From: Rhabdochlamydiaceae bacterium
GTDB lineage: Bacteria; Chlamydiota; Chlamydiia; Chlamydiales; Rhabdochlamydiaceae
Length of the DNA stretch: 64,000 bases
Direction: 5' to 3'
Assembly (NCBI GenBank): GCA_019752555.1
Contig: JAIELY010000005.1
Coordinates: 1-64,000, forward strand
Part shown: positions 8,601-18,000 of the stretch, piece by piece
Position numbering within the stretch: position 1 is the first letter of the stretch
Layout: the number at the start of each line of letters is the position of its first letter
Notes under the pieces: generated by a model
What the model was told of the DNA's origin: nothing
The model's database searches: none
The model's input: the letters and a program-made list of their open reading frames with translations, nothing else
Program-made: the position numbers and the translations under genes

Positions 8601-10256
8601 TTTCGAGCCATCGTCCACGATCTCCTCTATGAGATTGTTGCAGTCATCATAGAGATAAAATGTTCTTAAAACAATTTGATCTCTGTCTTTGATCCATTTG
8701 GCCGATAGAAGGTCTGTGCCTGGAAGATAGGAATAGAGGGTTCTTTTTCCCTCTTCTGTCTCTTCAATAAAGAGAAGGTTTTTCCCATCATCCGAAAATG
8801 TCCTGTAAGTAGCGTAGGATTCGACATTCCCCTCACCAGTTAAATCTCCCGTTAATCTCTCGACAATCGGATTTCCGAAACGATCGTATTCAAAACTACG
8901 TTGAAAGAGAATCTGTTGTTGACCATCTTTTATCACAACAGAACTTAGCCAATGGTTCTGATCCCAGGAAAAACGTTTTTCTTTGCAGAGCTCACCGCTG
9001 GGATGAAAATCTTGAATGGACTGCAGAAGAAAGTCGCTAGAAATATGATAGACCGTCATCACACCGTCGCTATCCCGCACGGTTGTTATGCCTCCGCTTT
9101 TACCGGGAACGGGATGCTGGTAATTCACTTCATAAACAGGAGAGAAGGCTCCCTCTGATCCGACAGGAAGATGGAGTTTATGAATACGCCGTTCAGAATC
9201 TGCCCCGCCAAAACCTTGATACTCACACCTAAAAAGATCTTTTTTCCCAGAGCGCTCATTCAATAAAAACTGATCTCCGTAAGCAATGCTCTCCGTCTCA
9301 TAAAAAGAACTGCTCACAGAAGAGAGAATGGGAGGCGATATAAAATGAGACTCAAGCTCATATTTTCCTCCCTTTTTAATTTTATCCTTAATTTTCCAAT
9401 GCCCACTTCTCTTTTCGAACCGATAGTTTGCAGATGTTTGAGATGAGCCGACAAAATGGCAGACCTCGTCCCAAGGGCTCCCTTTGATATCCAATGAAGC
9501 ATATGTGTATCTCTCTTGAGGATCCATGCTCTCGATTCGAGAAAGCTTTCGTTTATCGTTATAGGCGTACTTCATCGATTTTCCATTGGGCAAGATTTCC
9601 TTCTCTAAAAGAAAAAAATCCGTCTGATCCACTCGTTCACTATACCGATACAAACGCAACGTTCCATCCGCAGCTGCAACTGTCATTGTCTGATTCGACT
9701 CATCATATGAAATCCGGGTATTCCTAGGATCGTGCTTTCCACTGGGCTGCTCACCACAGACATTGCTAATTCCAAAGCAGTGGGAGACAAGCGTTGTCTG
9801 AGATAACTGAGGTCCTGACAATAAAAAATCAAGGGTGAGCCCTTGCGGATCTGATAAGCGGACGCGGTGAGAGCTTGGCGTCCATTGCAAACGAATATGC
9901 GGAAAAAACTGCCACCCCTTATAACGGTCTCGTGTTAGATCATAGAGAAATTTTTTATCGTATTCAGCTTGACAATGGCGGTGCTTCGGGAAGGTGTGCG
10001 GTAGTTGAAAAGGAAGATAAACACGGCGCAAGCTCACCTCTTGCGCACCTTTTGCAATCAGATCAACTTCGCGCAAAACTGGTTGACCGCTTAAAGGACA
10101 GACCACCCCTCCAATTAAATGATCGGGATGGGCATTAAGAACAGCAACTTGCTCGGGCGTAGAAAGATAAAGTAATTCCCGAGGCTCCTCATCATGTGCG
10201 TGCATCTGCATTGATGCAAGCAGACAACACACAAGCAATTTATGATAGCATCCCAT
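5682..10256 (-). CDS. Rhs/YD-repeat protein lacking a toxin tip
   Basis: 1524-residue exported Rhs-family protein. It has a signal peptide (residues 1-21, KLLVCCLLASMQMHAHD), an N-terminal entry region (GGVVCPLSGQPV...), then dozens of YD repeats of the form YDxxGRLI/YTYDPLGR across residues 150-1450, which in this family fold into a hollow beta-cocoon shell. The usual family end, an RxYDPxxGRWxxxDPxG motif followed by a variable toxin, is decayed: residues read YFAKRHQHTDIGGW and the protein stops 17 residues later. So the shell is intact but the toxin tip is missing. It is inserted between genes that resemble the adjacent CT016 and CT017. No immunity gene lies next to it. The start has only a weak RBS. 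Confidence 0.88.
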   Translation of the reverse strand: MGCYHKLLVCCLLASMQMHAHDEEPRELLYLSTPEQVAVLNAHPDHLIGGVVCPLSGQPVLREVDLIAKGAQEVSLRRVYLPFQLPHTFPKHRHCQAEYDKKFLYDLTRDRYKGWQFFPHIRLQWTPSSHRVRLSDPQGLTLDFLLSGPQLSQTTLVSHCFGISNVCGEQPSGKHDPRNTRISYDESNQTMTVAAADGTLRLYRYSERVDQTDFFLLEKEILPNGKSMKYAYNDKRKLSRIESMDPQERYTYASLDIKGSPWDEVCHFVGSSQTSANYRFEKRSGHWKIKDKIKKGGKYELESHFISPPILSSVSSSFYETESIAYGDQFLLNERSGKKDLFRCEYQGFGGADSERRIHKLHLPVGSEGAFSPVYEVNYQHPVPGKSGGITTVRDSDGVMTVYHISSDFLLQSIQDFHPSGELCKEKRFSWDQNHWLSSVVIKDGQQQILFQRSFEYDRFGNPIVERLTGDLTGEGNVESYATYRTFSDDGKNLLFIEETEEGKRTLYSYLPGTDLLSAKWIKDRDQIVLRTFYLYDDCNNLIEEIVDDGSKEDRNDLSDVSNRSKKVFTLRQEPPFLHLPEWVEYKYLENGEERLLKKHHFTYDQWGNISQEEVYDSKEQLVYALCKTYNARGDLLSETNRMGQSATYAYDHKGRLHFKTPPSQIRQTSLRYDARGRLIEERERGSDGILHTSSFAYDSKDRVIQSSDYFNNCTHFSYDSLLSKPIRIDYPQMLTGDGQVLSVAVESTYDPLGRELTHTDPNGLVTSYRYNAYGMISEIVHPSGATESYRYEKNGQLLSYTDPDGLKVITKRDVLGRVVLKTYVSNQGEELCQERFTFRGFNLISETDKEGNVKTYEYDGAGRKIREEFCGRVTEYRYDSFGELATICQYNDENTLVTHFMRDEEGRVLEERKENLLGHTLYKISYSYDEDGNQASVTRYIHGQAAVDGFAYDSFGRLIEHRDAESHVTKVIYDEQFTNLIGQRVLRKETIDPSQVTTIETFNAHQMPTRIEVQNSQGIIMACREMRQDAAGNLLYRRDQVCEKELFRDIQALKYTYTPDGFIETLTRAWGGKEPRVISYAYTPSGKIQTKTLPDGIMLHYTYHPLGFVRRLNSSDGQIDHYFEYNYLGHLKKAWDENQGICIQRELDPFGNVVKEDFPKGFAVAKSYDAFDRILSLKMAAQGEVLYSYDPLHLRAVTRISNLRGVLYMHTYKDYDWDGNLITESLIGNIGDVVHTTDLKGQIASIASPFYSQEYLYDPSGKLMNPTLDRSEHLQYYERLPRLVEDNNSDPFTLSKAQHHAKSLEMNDVYELLNVDAGACSYDLNKNQIVVQTPTETFCFLYDPLNRVTEVSSETKKVSFTYDPLGRRLSKVVFTSVDEQWQETLQEHYLYHGQHEIGIFNQLDELKNLRVLGLSDYKRYPNTISVELEGHIFAPLLDAEGNIRRLININKKWRENGRDYARLTQSSYETSEGSLFNPWSFASMRIDAELGPVYFAKRHQHTDIGGWVASTTAESVLEEAGSP

Positions 10257-10537
10257 CTTCTTAAGCCCCCGCGTTAAATTTTAGACAAACTTACCTATTT
10301 TCCAGGAAATGGTAATGCGAATCCATTTTTTTTTGCACGAAATATGAGATCCCATCGCACCAACTCTGTTTGCCACAAATCACTTCATCCACAGATGACT
10401 ACGCTGTAGTCGAGCCCCAGCTATTTTTGAAAGACGTTGAGTATAAAAAAACATGGAGTTAAAAAAAGACAAAAACTAGAATGGCAAAAAATAGCATCAT
10501 TAGATCGTCTCTTTGGAGATCAGGAGGAATGAACAAC
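10257..10537. other. Intergenic region between Rhs and the SH3 gene
   Basis: 281 bp between divergent genes, AT-rich. I find no hairpin or operator. A weak TTGAAA/TATAAA pair at about 10427-10455 has a spacer that is too short to call. It should hold both divergent promoters. Confidence 0.4.
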
Positions 10538-11821
10538 ATGTCAACGTTTTACAAAGCTCTTTGCGCATCACTCTGCGCCCTGTCGATGACAACAAGTTAC
10601 GCAGATGCACCAAACGGGCTCGAAGAGTATATGCCAGATGCGATGGCAGAACTTACGGCTCCTGCGCTCGCACCCTCTTCATTTACAGAGCCAGCATCTG
10701 AGATCAGCCGCAGAGAATCCGCACCTGTCGTGCAACAAAAAATCGCCGCAAAACCTACTGCTCCTAAAATTGCAGAGGCTCCTTTTACCGCTTTTACAGG
10801 CAAAGTGAAAGCGCGCAAAGTACGCATGCGCCTACAGCCCGATCTAGACAGCCGCATCATTAAGGAACTTAACAAAAATGAAATGTTAAGCGTTGTCGGC
10901 GAAAAAGACGATTTTTGGGCTGTCGAGCCAACAAACGGATTCAAAGCCTATATTTTTCGCAGTTTCGTACTTGATAATGTCGTCGAGGGCAACCGGGTAA
11001 ACGTCCGTCTTGAGCCTCATTTAGAAGCTCCTATTATCGGCCATTTAAACTCGGGCGACAAAATCACAGAGGGAGTCATTTCAGCCCAAAACAATAAATG
11101 GCTCGAAATTCCCCCGCCTGCAGGCACCCGTTTTTATGTTGCAAAAGAATACCTCGATTACGCCGGCGGTCCTGAAGTTAAAATCCAACTTGACAAGCGC
11201 CGTTTAGCTGTCGAGCAGCTGCTAGATGCTAGTTCTCTTCTCTCTCAAGCTGAGCTGCGCAAACCTTTTGAAGAGATCGATTTCGATCGAATTACAAAAG
11301 GGCTAAACAACATCATCGATGACTACGAGGATTTCCCAGAATACGTGGACCAAGCTCAAGAAGCTTTGGCAACATTCCAAGAATCTTATTTGCAAAAACG
11401 GATCGATTATCTCGAATCCAAAGCGTTAGCGGATGCAGCTGAGCAAAAAGCTTCTGGATCTAAAGATAACATCGAAGCGCTCACGCAAATCAACGACCGG
11501 ATGAGAATGTGGGAACCCATTGAAGAAGCGCTCTACTCCAGCTGGGCAAATATCAATGACAAACACGACATCTCTCAATTTTATGAAGATCAAAAATTGA
11601 CAGCTTCGACGATCACTGGAATTATCGAAAGCTACAACTCTCCTGTTAAATCAAAACCGGGCGACTTTATTGTACGCGACAAAGAACTTCCTGTTGCCTA
11701 CATTTATAGTACTCACATCAACCTACAGAATTTAGTCGGTAAAAAAGTCACGCTCAATGTGGCTCCTCGGCCAAATCATAATTTTGCATTTCCTGCTTAT
11801 TACGTTCTTGATGTAGAATAA
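10538..11821 (+). CDS. Exported two-SH3-domain protein, Ctad1 (CT017)-like
   Basis: Exported protein of 427 residues from Met10538, with signal peptide MSTFYKALCASLCALSMTTSYA. After an Ala/Pro-rich linker come two bacterial SH3 (SH3b) domains, at about residues 85-146 (KVRMRLQPDLDSRIIKEL) and 148-210 (RVNVRLEPHLEAPIIGHL), then a helical C-terminal region. C. trachomatis CT017 (Ctad1), a surface adhesin with two SH3b domains, has a similar size and layout and also follows phoH and CT016, so orthology is likely. An ATG at 10481 extends the frame, but AGGAGG at 10522-10527 places the start at 10538 (10-nt spacing) and reveals a clean signal peptide. Binding to host cells is inferred from Ctad1. 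Confidence 0.82.
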   Translation: MSTFYKALCASLCALSMTTSYADAPNGLEEYMPDAMAELTAPALAPSSFTEPASEISRRESAPVVQQKIAAKPTAPKIAEAPFTAFTGKVKARKVRMRLQPDLDSRIIKELNKNEMLSVVGEKDDFWAVEPTNGFKAYIFRSFVLDNVVEGNRVNVRLEPHLEAPIIGHLNSGDKITEGVISAQNNKWLEIPPPAGTRFYVAKEYLDYAGGPEVKIQLDKRRLAVEQLLDASSLLSQAELRKPFEEIDFDRITKGLNNIIDDYEDFPEYVDQAQEALATFQESYLQKRIDYLESKALADAAEQKASGSKDNIEALTQINDRMRMWEPIEEALYSSWANINDKHDISQFYEDQKLTASTITGIIESYNSPVKSKPGDFIVRDKELPVAYIYSTHINLQNLVGKKVTLNVAPRPNHNFAFPAYYVLDVE

Positions 11822-11836
11822 TCCAGTCAAAAGAAG

Positions 11837-11858
11837 CGAGGGATCATCCGGTCCCTCG
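11837..11858 (+). terminator. Short hairpin after the SH3 gene
   Basis: A 7-bp perfect stem CGAGGGA/TCCCTCG with an 8-nt loop, 15 bp after the stop. It is followed by TCTTAC rather than a long T run, so termination may be partial. Confidence 0.5.
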
Positions 11859-11882
11859 TCTTACATACAAATAATTCCCAAA

Positions 11883-12659
11883 ATGGAAATGAAAGAATGG
11901 GCAACGCGCATTTTAAGCGCCGACACCCTTGAAGAAAAGCTCTATTCTCCTGATATCCTAACCGATCGAGATCCAGGCCCTCCTCAATTTTGGAAAGATC
12001 CTATCCGCCCTCCTGGCATGGGTTTTCAGCGCCACACGCATAAGGAAAAACTCCCCGCTTTTCATGAACATAGAGATCCGGATAAACGCGCTGTTTGCTT
12101 ACATCGTTTTGCAGGCCATGAACTGCTTGCTGTTGAAATCATGGCGCACGCTCTAGTTGCCTTTCCTGATGCCCCCTCCCACTTTCGAAGAGGCGTTGCA
12201 AACACGCTACGGGAAGAGCAAGAACACGTCCGCTTGTACATCGAGCGGATGGCAGCATTTGGCCTTAAATTCGGAGATCTTCCGCTGTATCGGCATTTTT
12301 GGGCGCACATCCCTTTTCTCACCTCACCTATCCGCTACATTAATGTGATGAGCTTAACGTTTGAAATGGCAAACTTAGACTTCGCCCCCTTATATGGCAA
12401 ATCGTTTTCTCGTGTGGGAGATGAAGCCTCTGCACAGCTCATGCAACGGATTCTCGAGGACGAGATTAGTCATGTGAGCTTTGGATGGAACTGGCTTAAA
12501 AAATTAAAGCAACCTGACGTTTCCGAATGGCAGGCTTGGAGCGAAGAACTCCCTCCCCTGATGACACCCAGCCGTGCCAGAGGCTTTACCGTCATGGAAG
12601 AAAACCGCAGAAAGGCGGGCATTCCTCAAGAGTGGATCGATAGGATCAAAAAAGCGTAA
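11883..12659 (+). CDS. DUF455 family ferritin-like protein
   Basis: 258 residues. Ferritin-like four-helix pattern with di-iron-type ligands: E in GHELLAVE, the EEQEH pair, E in FEMANLDF, and the late DEISHVSF motif. This is the DUF455 signature. Family members lie in the ferritin/MiaE-like superfamily and probably act as non-haem di-iron oxidases; the substrate is not established. The start has a weak RBS and could be either ATG at 11883 or 11889. It lies 61 bp after the SH3 gene on the same strand and converges on rmuC with a 14-bp gap. Confidence 0.84.
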   Translation: MEMKEWATRILSADTLEEKLYSPDILTDRDPGPPQFWKDPIRPPGMGFQRHTHKEKLPAFHEHRDPDKRAVCLHRFAGHELLAVEIMAHALVAFPDAPSHFRRGVANTLREEQEHVRLYIERMAAFGLKFGDLPLYRHFWAHIPFLTSPIRYINVMSLTFEMANLDFAPLYGKSFSRVGDEASAQLMQRILEDEISHVSFGWNWLKKLKQPDVSEWQAWSEELPPLMTPSRARGFTVMEENRRKAGIPQEWIDRIKKA

Positions 12660-12673
12660 ACGTTTTCCACCCT

Positions 12674-13996
12674 TCACTCTACTCTTGGCTCACTAAGTTC
12701 TGGCGCCTGCAAAAAGCGCGCCGTTTTTTCCACAAGCTCAACAGGTTCAATTTCGAGTGTGGAAGAGGCCGCGCCAAGATCTCTAAATTTGCGCGCGGTC
12801 ACTAAAACGCGCGTCTCAAGCGAGCCTACCGCCTTATTGTAAGACTCCACAGCGGCATTTAAGCTGCGGCCCATTTTAGACCAATGAGAGCCCATGTCGA
12901 TCAAACGCTTATAGAGCTCATGTCCCAGCTCGTTGACAACCTCGGCGTGACGAGAGAGATTCTCTTGCTTCCACCCATAAGCAACCGAACGGAGCAATGC
13001 AATTAACGTGGTCGGCGTCGCTAAAATCACCCCTTGTTCCACACCCACTTCAATGAGAGCGGGATCAAACTCTAATGCGGCACTAAAAAAAGTTTCCGCT
13101 GGGAGAAAAAGAATGACAAACTCTGGCGTTGGCTGAAACGTTTCCCAATAAGCCTTTTTGCTTAGCATCGTCACATGGGAGCGCACTTGCCGTGCATGAT
13201 CTTTTAATCGCGCTTCTCGCACCGCTTCATCAGTACACTGGATCGCCTCAAGATACGCCTCCAGAGGAACCTTTGCATCTACAACAACCTGTCTTCCTCC
13301 GGGAAGACGGACAATGAGATCAGGACGGATCCTTCCAGAATCTGACACCTGATGCTCCTGCTCGAAAAAATCGCAATGGTTGAGCATTCCTGCCAGCTCC
13401 ACAACACGACGCAGCTGGATCTCGCCCCACCTTCCCCGCGCAAGGGGCATCCGCAGTGCTTTCACTAGATTTGCTGTTTCAGAACGCAGCTGCTTTTCGT
13501 TATCCATTAAGCTTTTAACTTGCTCTTTAAGCGACTCTTGATCTCCCTTACGCTCCTTTTCTAATTGCCGTATTCCCGAATCTAACTTGTGCAAGGTCTC
13601 CTTAACAGGCTGCAGCAGCTCATGGATCGCTTGATGTTTTTTTTCCAGCTCTCCTTTAGCACCCTCCTGCGCTTTTTCCAGTGCCGTTTTCGCAAGATCT
13701 AAGAACGTGCGGTTATTGCGCTCTAACGCTTCTCCAGAAAGAGATTGAAAGGTTTGTTTGAGCTGCGCTTCTACTTGAGTAAGAAGCGCTAGTTTTTCCT
13801 GATAAGCCCGTTCATTAAGCTCAAGAGCATGGCATTTATCTTGTGTTTGGGAAAGTAAAGATTTGAGTTTTGGGATCTCTTGATTCTGCTCCTCTAAATA
13901 CTGCTGACGCAAAAGAGCTTTCTCTAACTTAGCATTTTCTCTCATCCACAGCCACAGGCTGGCAACAAGAAATGCCGCAAATCCCAAAATCACCAT
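12674..13996 (-). CDS. rmuC: DNA recombination protein RmuC
   Basis: 440 residues: an N-terminal membrane segment (residues 1-17, [17 protein letters not shown]), a long coiled coil (20-185, rich in Gln, Glu, Lys and Leu), then the RmuC domain with [17 protein letters not shown], a [10 protein letters not shown] core and [12 protein letters not shown], a PD-(D/E)XK-like nuclease fold. RmuC limits inversions between short repeats in E. coli; the mechanism is unresolved. The start has a GAGG Shine-Dalgarno inside the end of pssA. It is 2 bp from pssA, so the two form one operon, matching the CT825-CT826 neighbourhood as I recall it. Confidence 0.93.
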   Translation of the reverse strand: MVILGFAAFLVASLWLWMRENAKLEKALLRQQYLEEQNQEIPKLKSLLSQTQDKCHALELNERAYQEKLALLTQVEAQLKQTFQSLSGEALERNNRTFLDLAKTALEKAQEGAKGELEKKHQAIHELLQPVKETLHKLDSGIRQLEKERKGDQESLKEQVKSLMDNEKQLRSETANLVKALRMPLARGRWGEIQLRRVVELAGMLNHCDFFEQEHQVSDSGRIRPDLIVRLPGGRQVVVDAKVPLEAYLEAIQCTDEAVREARLKDHARQVRSHVTMLSKKAYWETFQPTPEFVILFLPAETFFSAALEFDPALIEVGVEQGVILATPTTLIALLRSVAYGWKQENLSRHAEVVNELGHELYKRLIDMGSHWSKMGRSLNAAVESYNKAVGSLETRVLVTARKFRDLGAASSTLEIEPVELVEKTARFLQAPELSEPRVE

Positions 13997-13998
13997 GA

Positions 13999-14838
13999 TT
14001 AATTTTCCTCTTCCTCTTCTTCTGGCTCATAATCTTCGAGCGTTTTCGACTTTTTACCGGCAATGAGCCGAATAATCGAAAGGGTCCAACCGATAATCAA
14101 ATAGAACCAAGATGCCACTGCCAGCATGATCGGAAAGTAATAGAGAATGCCATATAGAAAAAAGATCGCGATGATGACAGTAACAAAGACAAGCTGAAAA
14201 GAGGGCACGCGGAAATGCAATGCTTTAGAGCTCGGAAACTTCCAGCGGCTCACCATAAAATACCCGATGATGATCATCAAGCACGTCAATACGATCGCGC
14301 GCGTATCTTCATGAATCGGGATCATTTTCTCGCCAAATGGAGAAAATAGAAATAACGTCGCAGACACTGCGGCAAGAGCACCCGCAGGAATAGGCAAGCC
14401 CGTAAAATGTTTATTAGATGGAACCCCTAGTGCTGCAGCTTTTTTCGCTTCGCTCGCTTTCACATTAAAGCGCACAAGGCGCAAAACCCCGCAAATAGAA
14501 AAAAGCATCGCACCCACAACAGCAAAAAAGGAAAGACCTGTTCCCTGCTCCAACGAGAGGCTTTTTAAAAACAAAACAGAGGGAGCCACACCAAAAGATA
14601 CCGCATCTGCCAGCGAATCAAACATAAAACCAAATTCGCTCTCTGCGTGGATTGCGCGCGCAACAGCTCCATCGAGCAGATCTGCAAATGCTGCGACAAG
14701 AAGCAACAACGCAGAAGTGTTTAAAAGATGAAAAGTTCCGGCACCGGGCTCAACCATGTTCACTTTAAAAATCACAAAAAGCCCACACGCTAACGAAAAT
14801 GCTGTCAAAATATTAGGAACGAGATAAACTTGTCTCAT
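13999..14838 (-). CDS. pssA: CDP-diacylglycerol-serine O-phosphatidyltransferase
   Basis: Inner-membrane enzyme making phosphatidylserine from CDP-diacylglycerol and serine, the precursor of phosphatidylethanolamine. The CDP-alcohol phosphotransferase motif DGx2ARx8Gx3Dx3D is complete (D56, G57, A60, R61, G70, D74 and D78, counted from Met14838). About eight hydrophobic helices follow, and the protein ends in an acidic tail rich in Glu. The frame opens at an ATG at 14889, but GAGGTG at 14845-14850 sits 6 nt before 14838 and homology begins at [14 protein letters not shown], so 14838 is preferred (279 residues). It is cotranscribed with rmuC and divergent from nrdA. Confidence 0.93.
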   Translation of the reverse strand: MRQVYLVPNILTAFSLACGLFVIFKVNMVEPGAGTFHLLNTSALLLLVAAFADLLDGAVARAIHAESEFGFMFDSLADAVSFGVAPSVLFLKSLSLEQGTGLSFFAVVGAMLFSICGVLRLVRFNVKASEAKKAAALGVPSNKHFTGLPIPAGALAAVSATLFLFSPFGEKMIPIHEDTRAIVLTCLMIIIGYFMVSRWKFPSSKALHFRVPSFQLVFVTVIIAIFFLYGILYYFPIMLAVASWFYLIIGWTLSIIRLIAGKKSKTLEDYEPEEEEEEN

Positions 14839-15012
14839 GTGTTGCACCTCAGTTAATCTTGAGTTTCGCAAATCGAGATGATTTTTCATACCGATTTTTT
14901 AGACGAGACTCGGCTCAATTTTACAAAATCTTAAAAATCGAAAAATCCTAATCGACTTATCTTTTGAGCGTTGGATAGCGGCGAGATCTTTTTTTTCAGC
15001 CCTTCATTTTTT

Positions 15013-15041
15013 TTGATAGACTTTTAGCGCGAAGCTACTAT
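15013..15041 (+). promoter_or_regulatory. nrdAB promoter
   Basis: TTGATA at 15013-15018 and TACTAT at 15036-15041, spacer 17 bp, 51 bp upstream of the nrdA ATG. The -10 lies inside a NrdR-like palindrome. Confidence 0.65.
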
Positions 15042-15050
15042 ATATGGTGT
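15035..15050 (+). promoter_or_regulatory. NrdR box operator of nrdAB
   Basis: CTACTATATATGGTGT matches 13 of 16 positions of the NrdR box consensus acaCwAtATaTwGwgt. It overlaps the predicted -10, so a bound NrdR would block RNA polymerase. NrdR boxes normally come in pairs; a much weaker CTA...GTG half-matched site lies at 15064-15079, just before the RBS. A chlamydial NrdR (CT406) has been described as repressing nrdAB, which fits. Confidence 0.68.
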
Positions 15051-15092
15051 ATATACAATTAAAGCACTACTAGATGTGGTAAGGATGGGATT

Positions 15093-18000
15093 ATGGGACG
15101 TAGATCGATGACTCCTGAGCAAGAAGCACTTACAAGCTCAAAACAAACAAGCAATTCCTCTCTTTCTTCTGCAGAAATCGCTTCTGCAATCAAAGAAGGA
15201 AAAGATAAAATGCAAAGATTTACCGTTGTAAAACGCAACGGCGCTCTCATGCCCTTCCGCCGCGATCGGATTCATCGCGCCCTCGAACTTGCTTTCCGCG
15301 ATACGAAAAAAGTTGAAAAAGACATTCCTCTATCGACAGAACTTAGCGAGACTGTTGAACATGTGACCGATCTTGTCATTGATCATCTCTACACCTTAGC
15401 ATCCAAAGGCGCTTCACTTACTGTCGAGGGGATTCAAGACCAAGTCGAAGTGGTCCTTATGAAGGCAGGACACCACGATGTGGCGCGCGACTACATCATT
15501 TACCGCGACCAGCACAAGGCGCTGCGCGACGACTCTCCTCAAAATCTAAAAGTCGTCCGAGAAGATGGTGTGATTGTTCGCTTCAACATCATGAAAATCG
15601 CCTCTTCTATCGAAGATGCCTTCCGCAGAAACCGCAATATCGAAGGTCCTGCGACTGCCGATATCATTGAATCTGTCAACATCCTGACACAAAAAGTAGT
15701 CGCACGCGCCTCTGCTCTTGCAAAAGCCGGCCACACCTTGCACGTCCATTTAATTCAGGACGAAATCGAACAGCAACTCATGCGCGAGGGCTATTTCAAC
15801 GTCGCAAAAGACTTTATTCTCAACCGCGCTCAGCTCTCGTCCGCAACCTCCTCAGAACAGCTCTCTCTTCCGATTGAAGAGAAAGAGGTGCGCCTTTTTC
15901 ATATCATCGATGCCGGAGGAACAGCTGGAACAATTACAGAAACACAATTGCGCAGCAGATTCACCTATGCATGCAGAGGCCTAGAAGACCTTACTAAAGC
16001 AGAAGAGCTTTTAGAAAATAGCGTGACCAATTTCTATGAAGGGATCAAAGAAACAGAGGTGGATCAAGCAGTTCTCATGGCAGCGCGCGCTAAAATCGAA
16101 TATGAGCCGGCCTATGCTAAGGTCGCAGGACGACTGCTTCTCGATATCTTATATCGCGAGACAATGGGCATTTCCGCATCCGATCCCTCTCTTGAAACAA
16201 CCCACCGCGATTATTTTAAAAGCTATCTAAAACTTGCTATCTCTTTGCACCGTGTCCATCCTGATTTAGCGACATTCGATCTAGATAAGCTAGCGCGGGC
16301 AATGCAATTGCAACGGGATGATAAGTTCGAATACCTAGGGCTGCAAACACTCTATGACCGCTATTTTATCCACAGCAATGGACGCAGGCTTGAAACCCCG
16401 CAAATCTTTTGGATGCGCGTTGCGATGGGTCTTGCGCTGAACGAAAAAGAGAATAAAAACGAGCGCGCCATCGAATTTTACAACATCCTCTCGAAGTTCC
16501 TCTTTGTTTCCAGTACGCCGACCTTGTTTAATTCAGGAACAATGCATCCGCAATTAAGCTCTTGCTATCTGTCCACCATCATGGACGACCTCAGCCATAT
16601 TTTTAAAGTGGTCTCCGATGACGCACAGCTCTCCAAGTGGGCAGGCGGTCTGGGCAATGACTGGACAAACGTCCGCGCTACGGGCGCTCAGATCAAAGGA
16701 ACTAACGGAAAAAGCCAAGGGGTCATCCCTTTCCTCAAAGTTGCAAACGACACAGCTGTTGCTGTCAATCAAGGAGGCAAACGCAAAGGGGCGATGTGCG
16801 CTTATCTTGAAACCTGGCACCTGGACATCGAAGACTTCCTCGAGCTGCGGAAAAATACCGGCGATGAAAGACGCAGAACCCATGACATGAACACTTCGAA
16901 TTGGATCCCTGATCTGTTCATGAAACGCGTTTCTGCCAATGAAATGTGGACCCTCTTTAGCCCAAGCGACACCCCCGATCTACATGACCTGTATGGCGCA
17001 GCATTTGAGAAACGCTATATCGAATATGAGAAAATGGTCGAATCCGGGCAGCTCAAACTCCACAAAAAAGTCGAAGCCCTTCAACTCTGGCGCAAGATGC
17101 TCAGCATGCTCTTTGAAACAGGACACCCCTGGATCACGTTTAAAGATCCCTCGAACATCCGCTCGCCGCAAGATCACAAAGGCGTTGTTCATAGCTCGAA
17201 CCTCTGCACAGAGATCCTCCTTAACACCTCTGCTGAAGAGACCGCTGTGTGCAATTTAGGCTCGATCAACTTAGTCGAACACATGACCGAAAGCGGGCTG
17301 GATGAAGAAAAATTAGCTTCGACAATCCGCACCGCCGTTCGAATGCTCGACAATGTGATCGATATCAACTTCTATCCGATCGCAGAAGCGAGAACCGCTA
17401 ACTTGCGCCATCGCCCGATTGGAATGGGTCTCATGGGTTTCCAAGATGCACTCTATATCCAAAATATCAGTTATGCAAGTCATGAAGCGGTTAAATTCGC
17501 AGACACCAGCATGGAAATGATCTCTTATTATGCGATCCTAGCCTCCAGCGAACTGGCTCAAGAACGGGGCACCTATGAAACCTACAAAGGCTCTAAATGG
17601 GACAGAGGACTTCTGCCCATCGATACAATCGCGCTGCTTGGCAAAGAAAGAGGGGGCCATCTCGAAATGGATCAAAGCGCTAGCCTCGATTGGCAAAAGG
17701 TGCGCGATTCGATCAAAAAACACGGGATGCGCAATAGCAATACCATGGCAATTGCTCCCACTGCGACGATTTCCAACATCACAGGAATCACCCAGTCGAT
17801 CGAGCCCATGTATAAACACCTGTTTGTTAAATCGAACCTCTCCGGAGAGTTTACAATCCCCAATACCTACCTTGTTAGCCGATTAAAAACACTTGGCCTC
17901 TGGGATCACCACATGCTCGATGATTTGAAATATTTCGACGGATCGATCACCGAAATCGAAAGAATTCCCGATGATGTGAAAAAAGTCTTCCTCACTGCCT

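Noticed and set aside
10427-10455. Promoter for the SH3 gene (TTGAAA...TATAAA)
   Set aside because: Spacer is too short for a sigma70-type promoter.
15064-15079. Second NrdR box for the expected pair
   Set aside because: Only the CTA and GTG half-sites match; too weak to call on its own.
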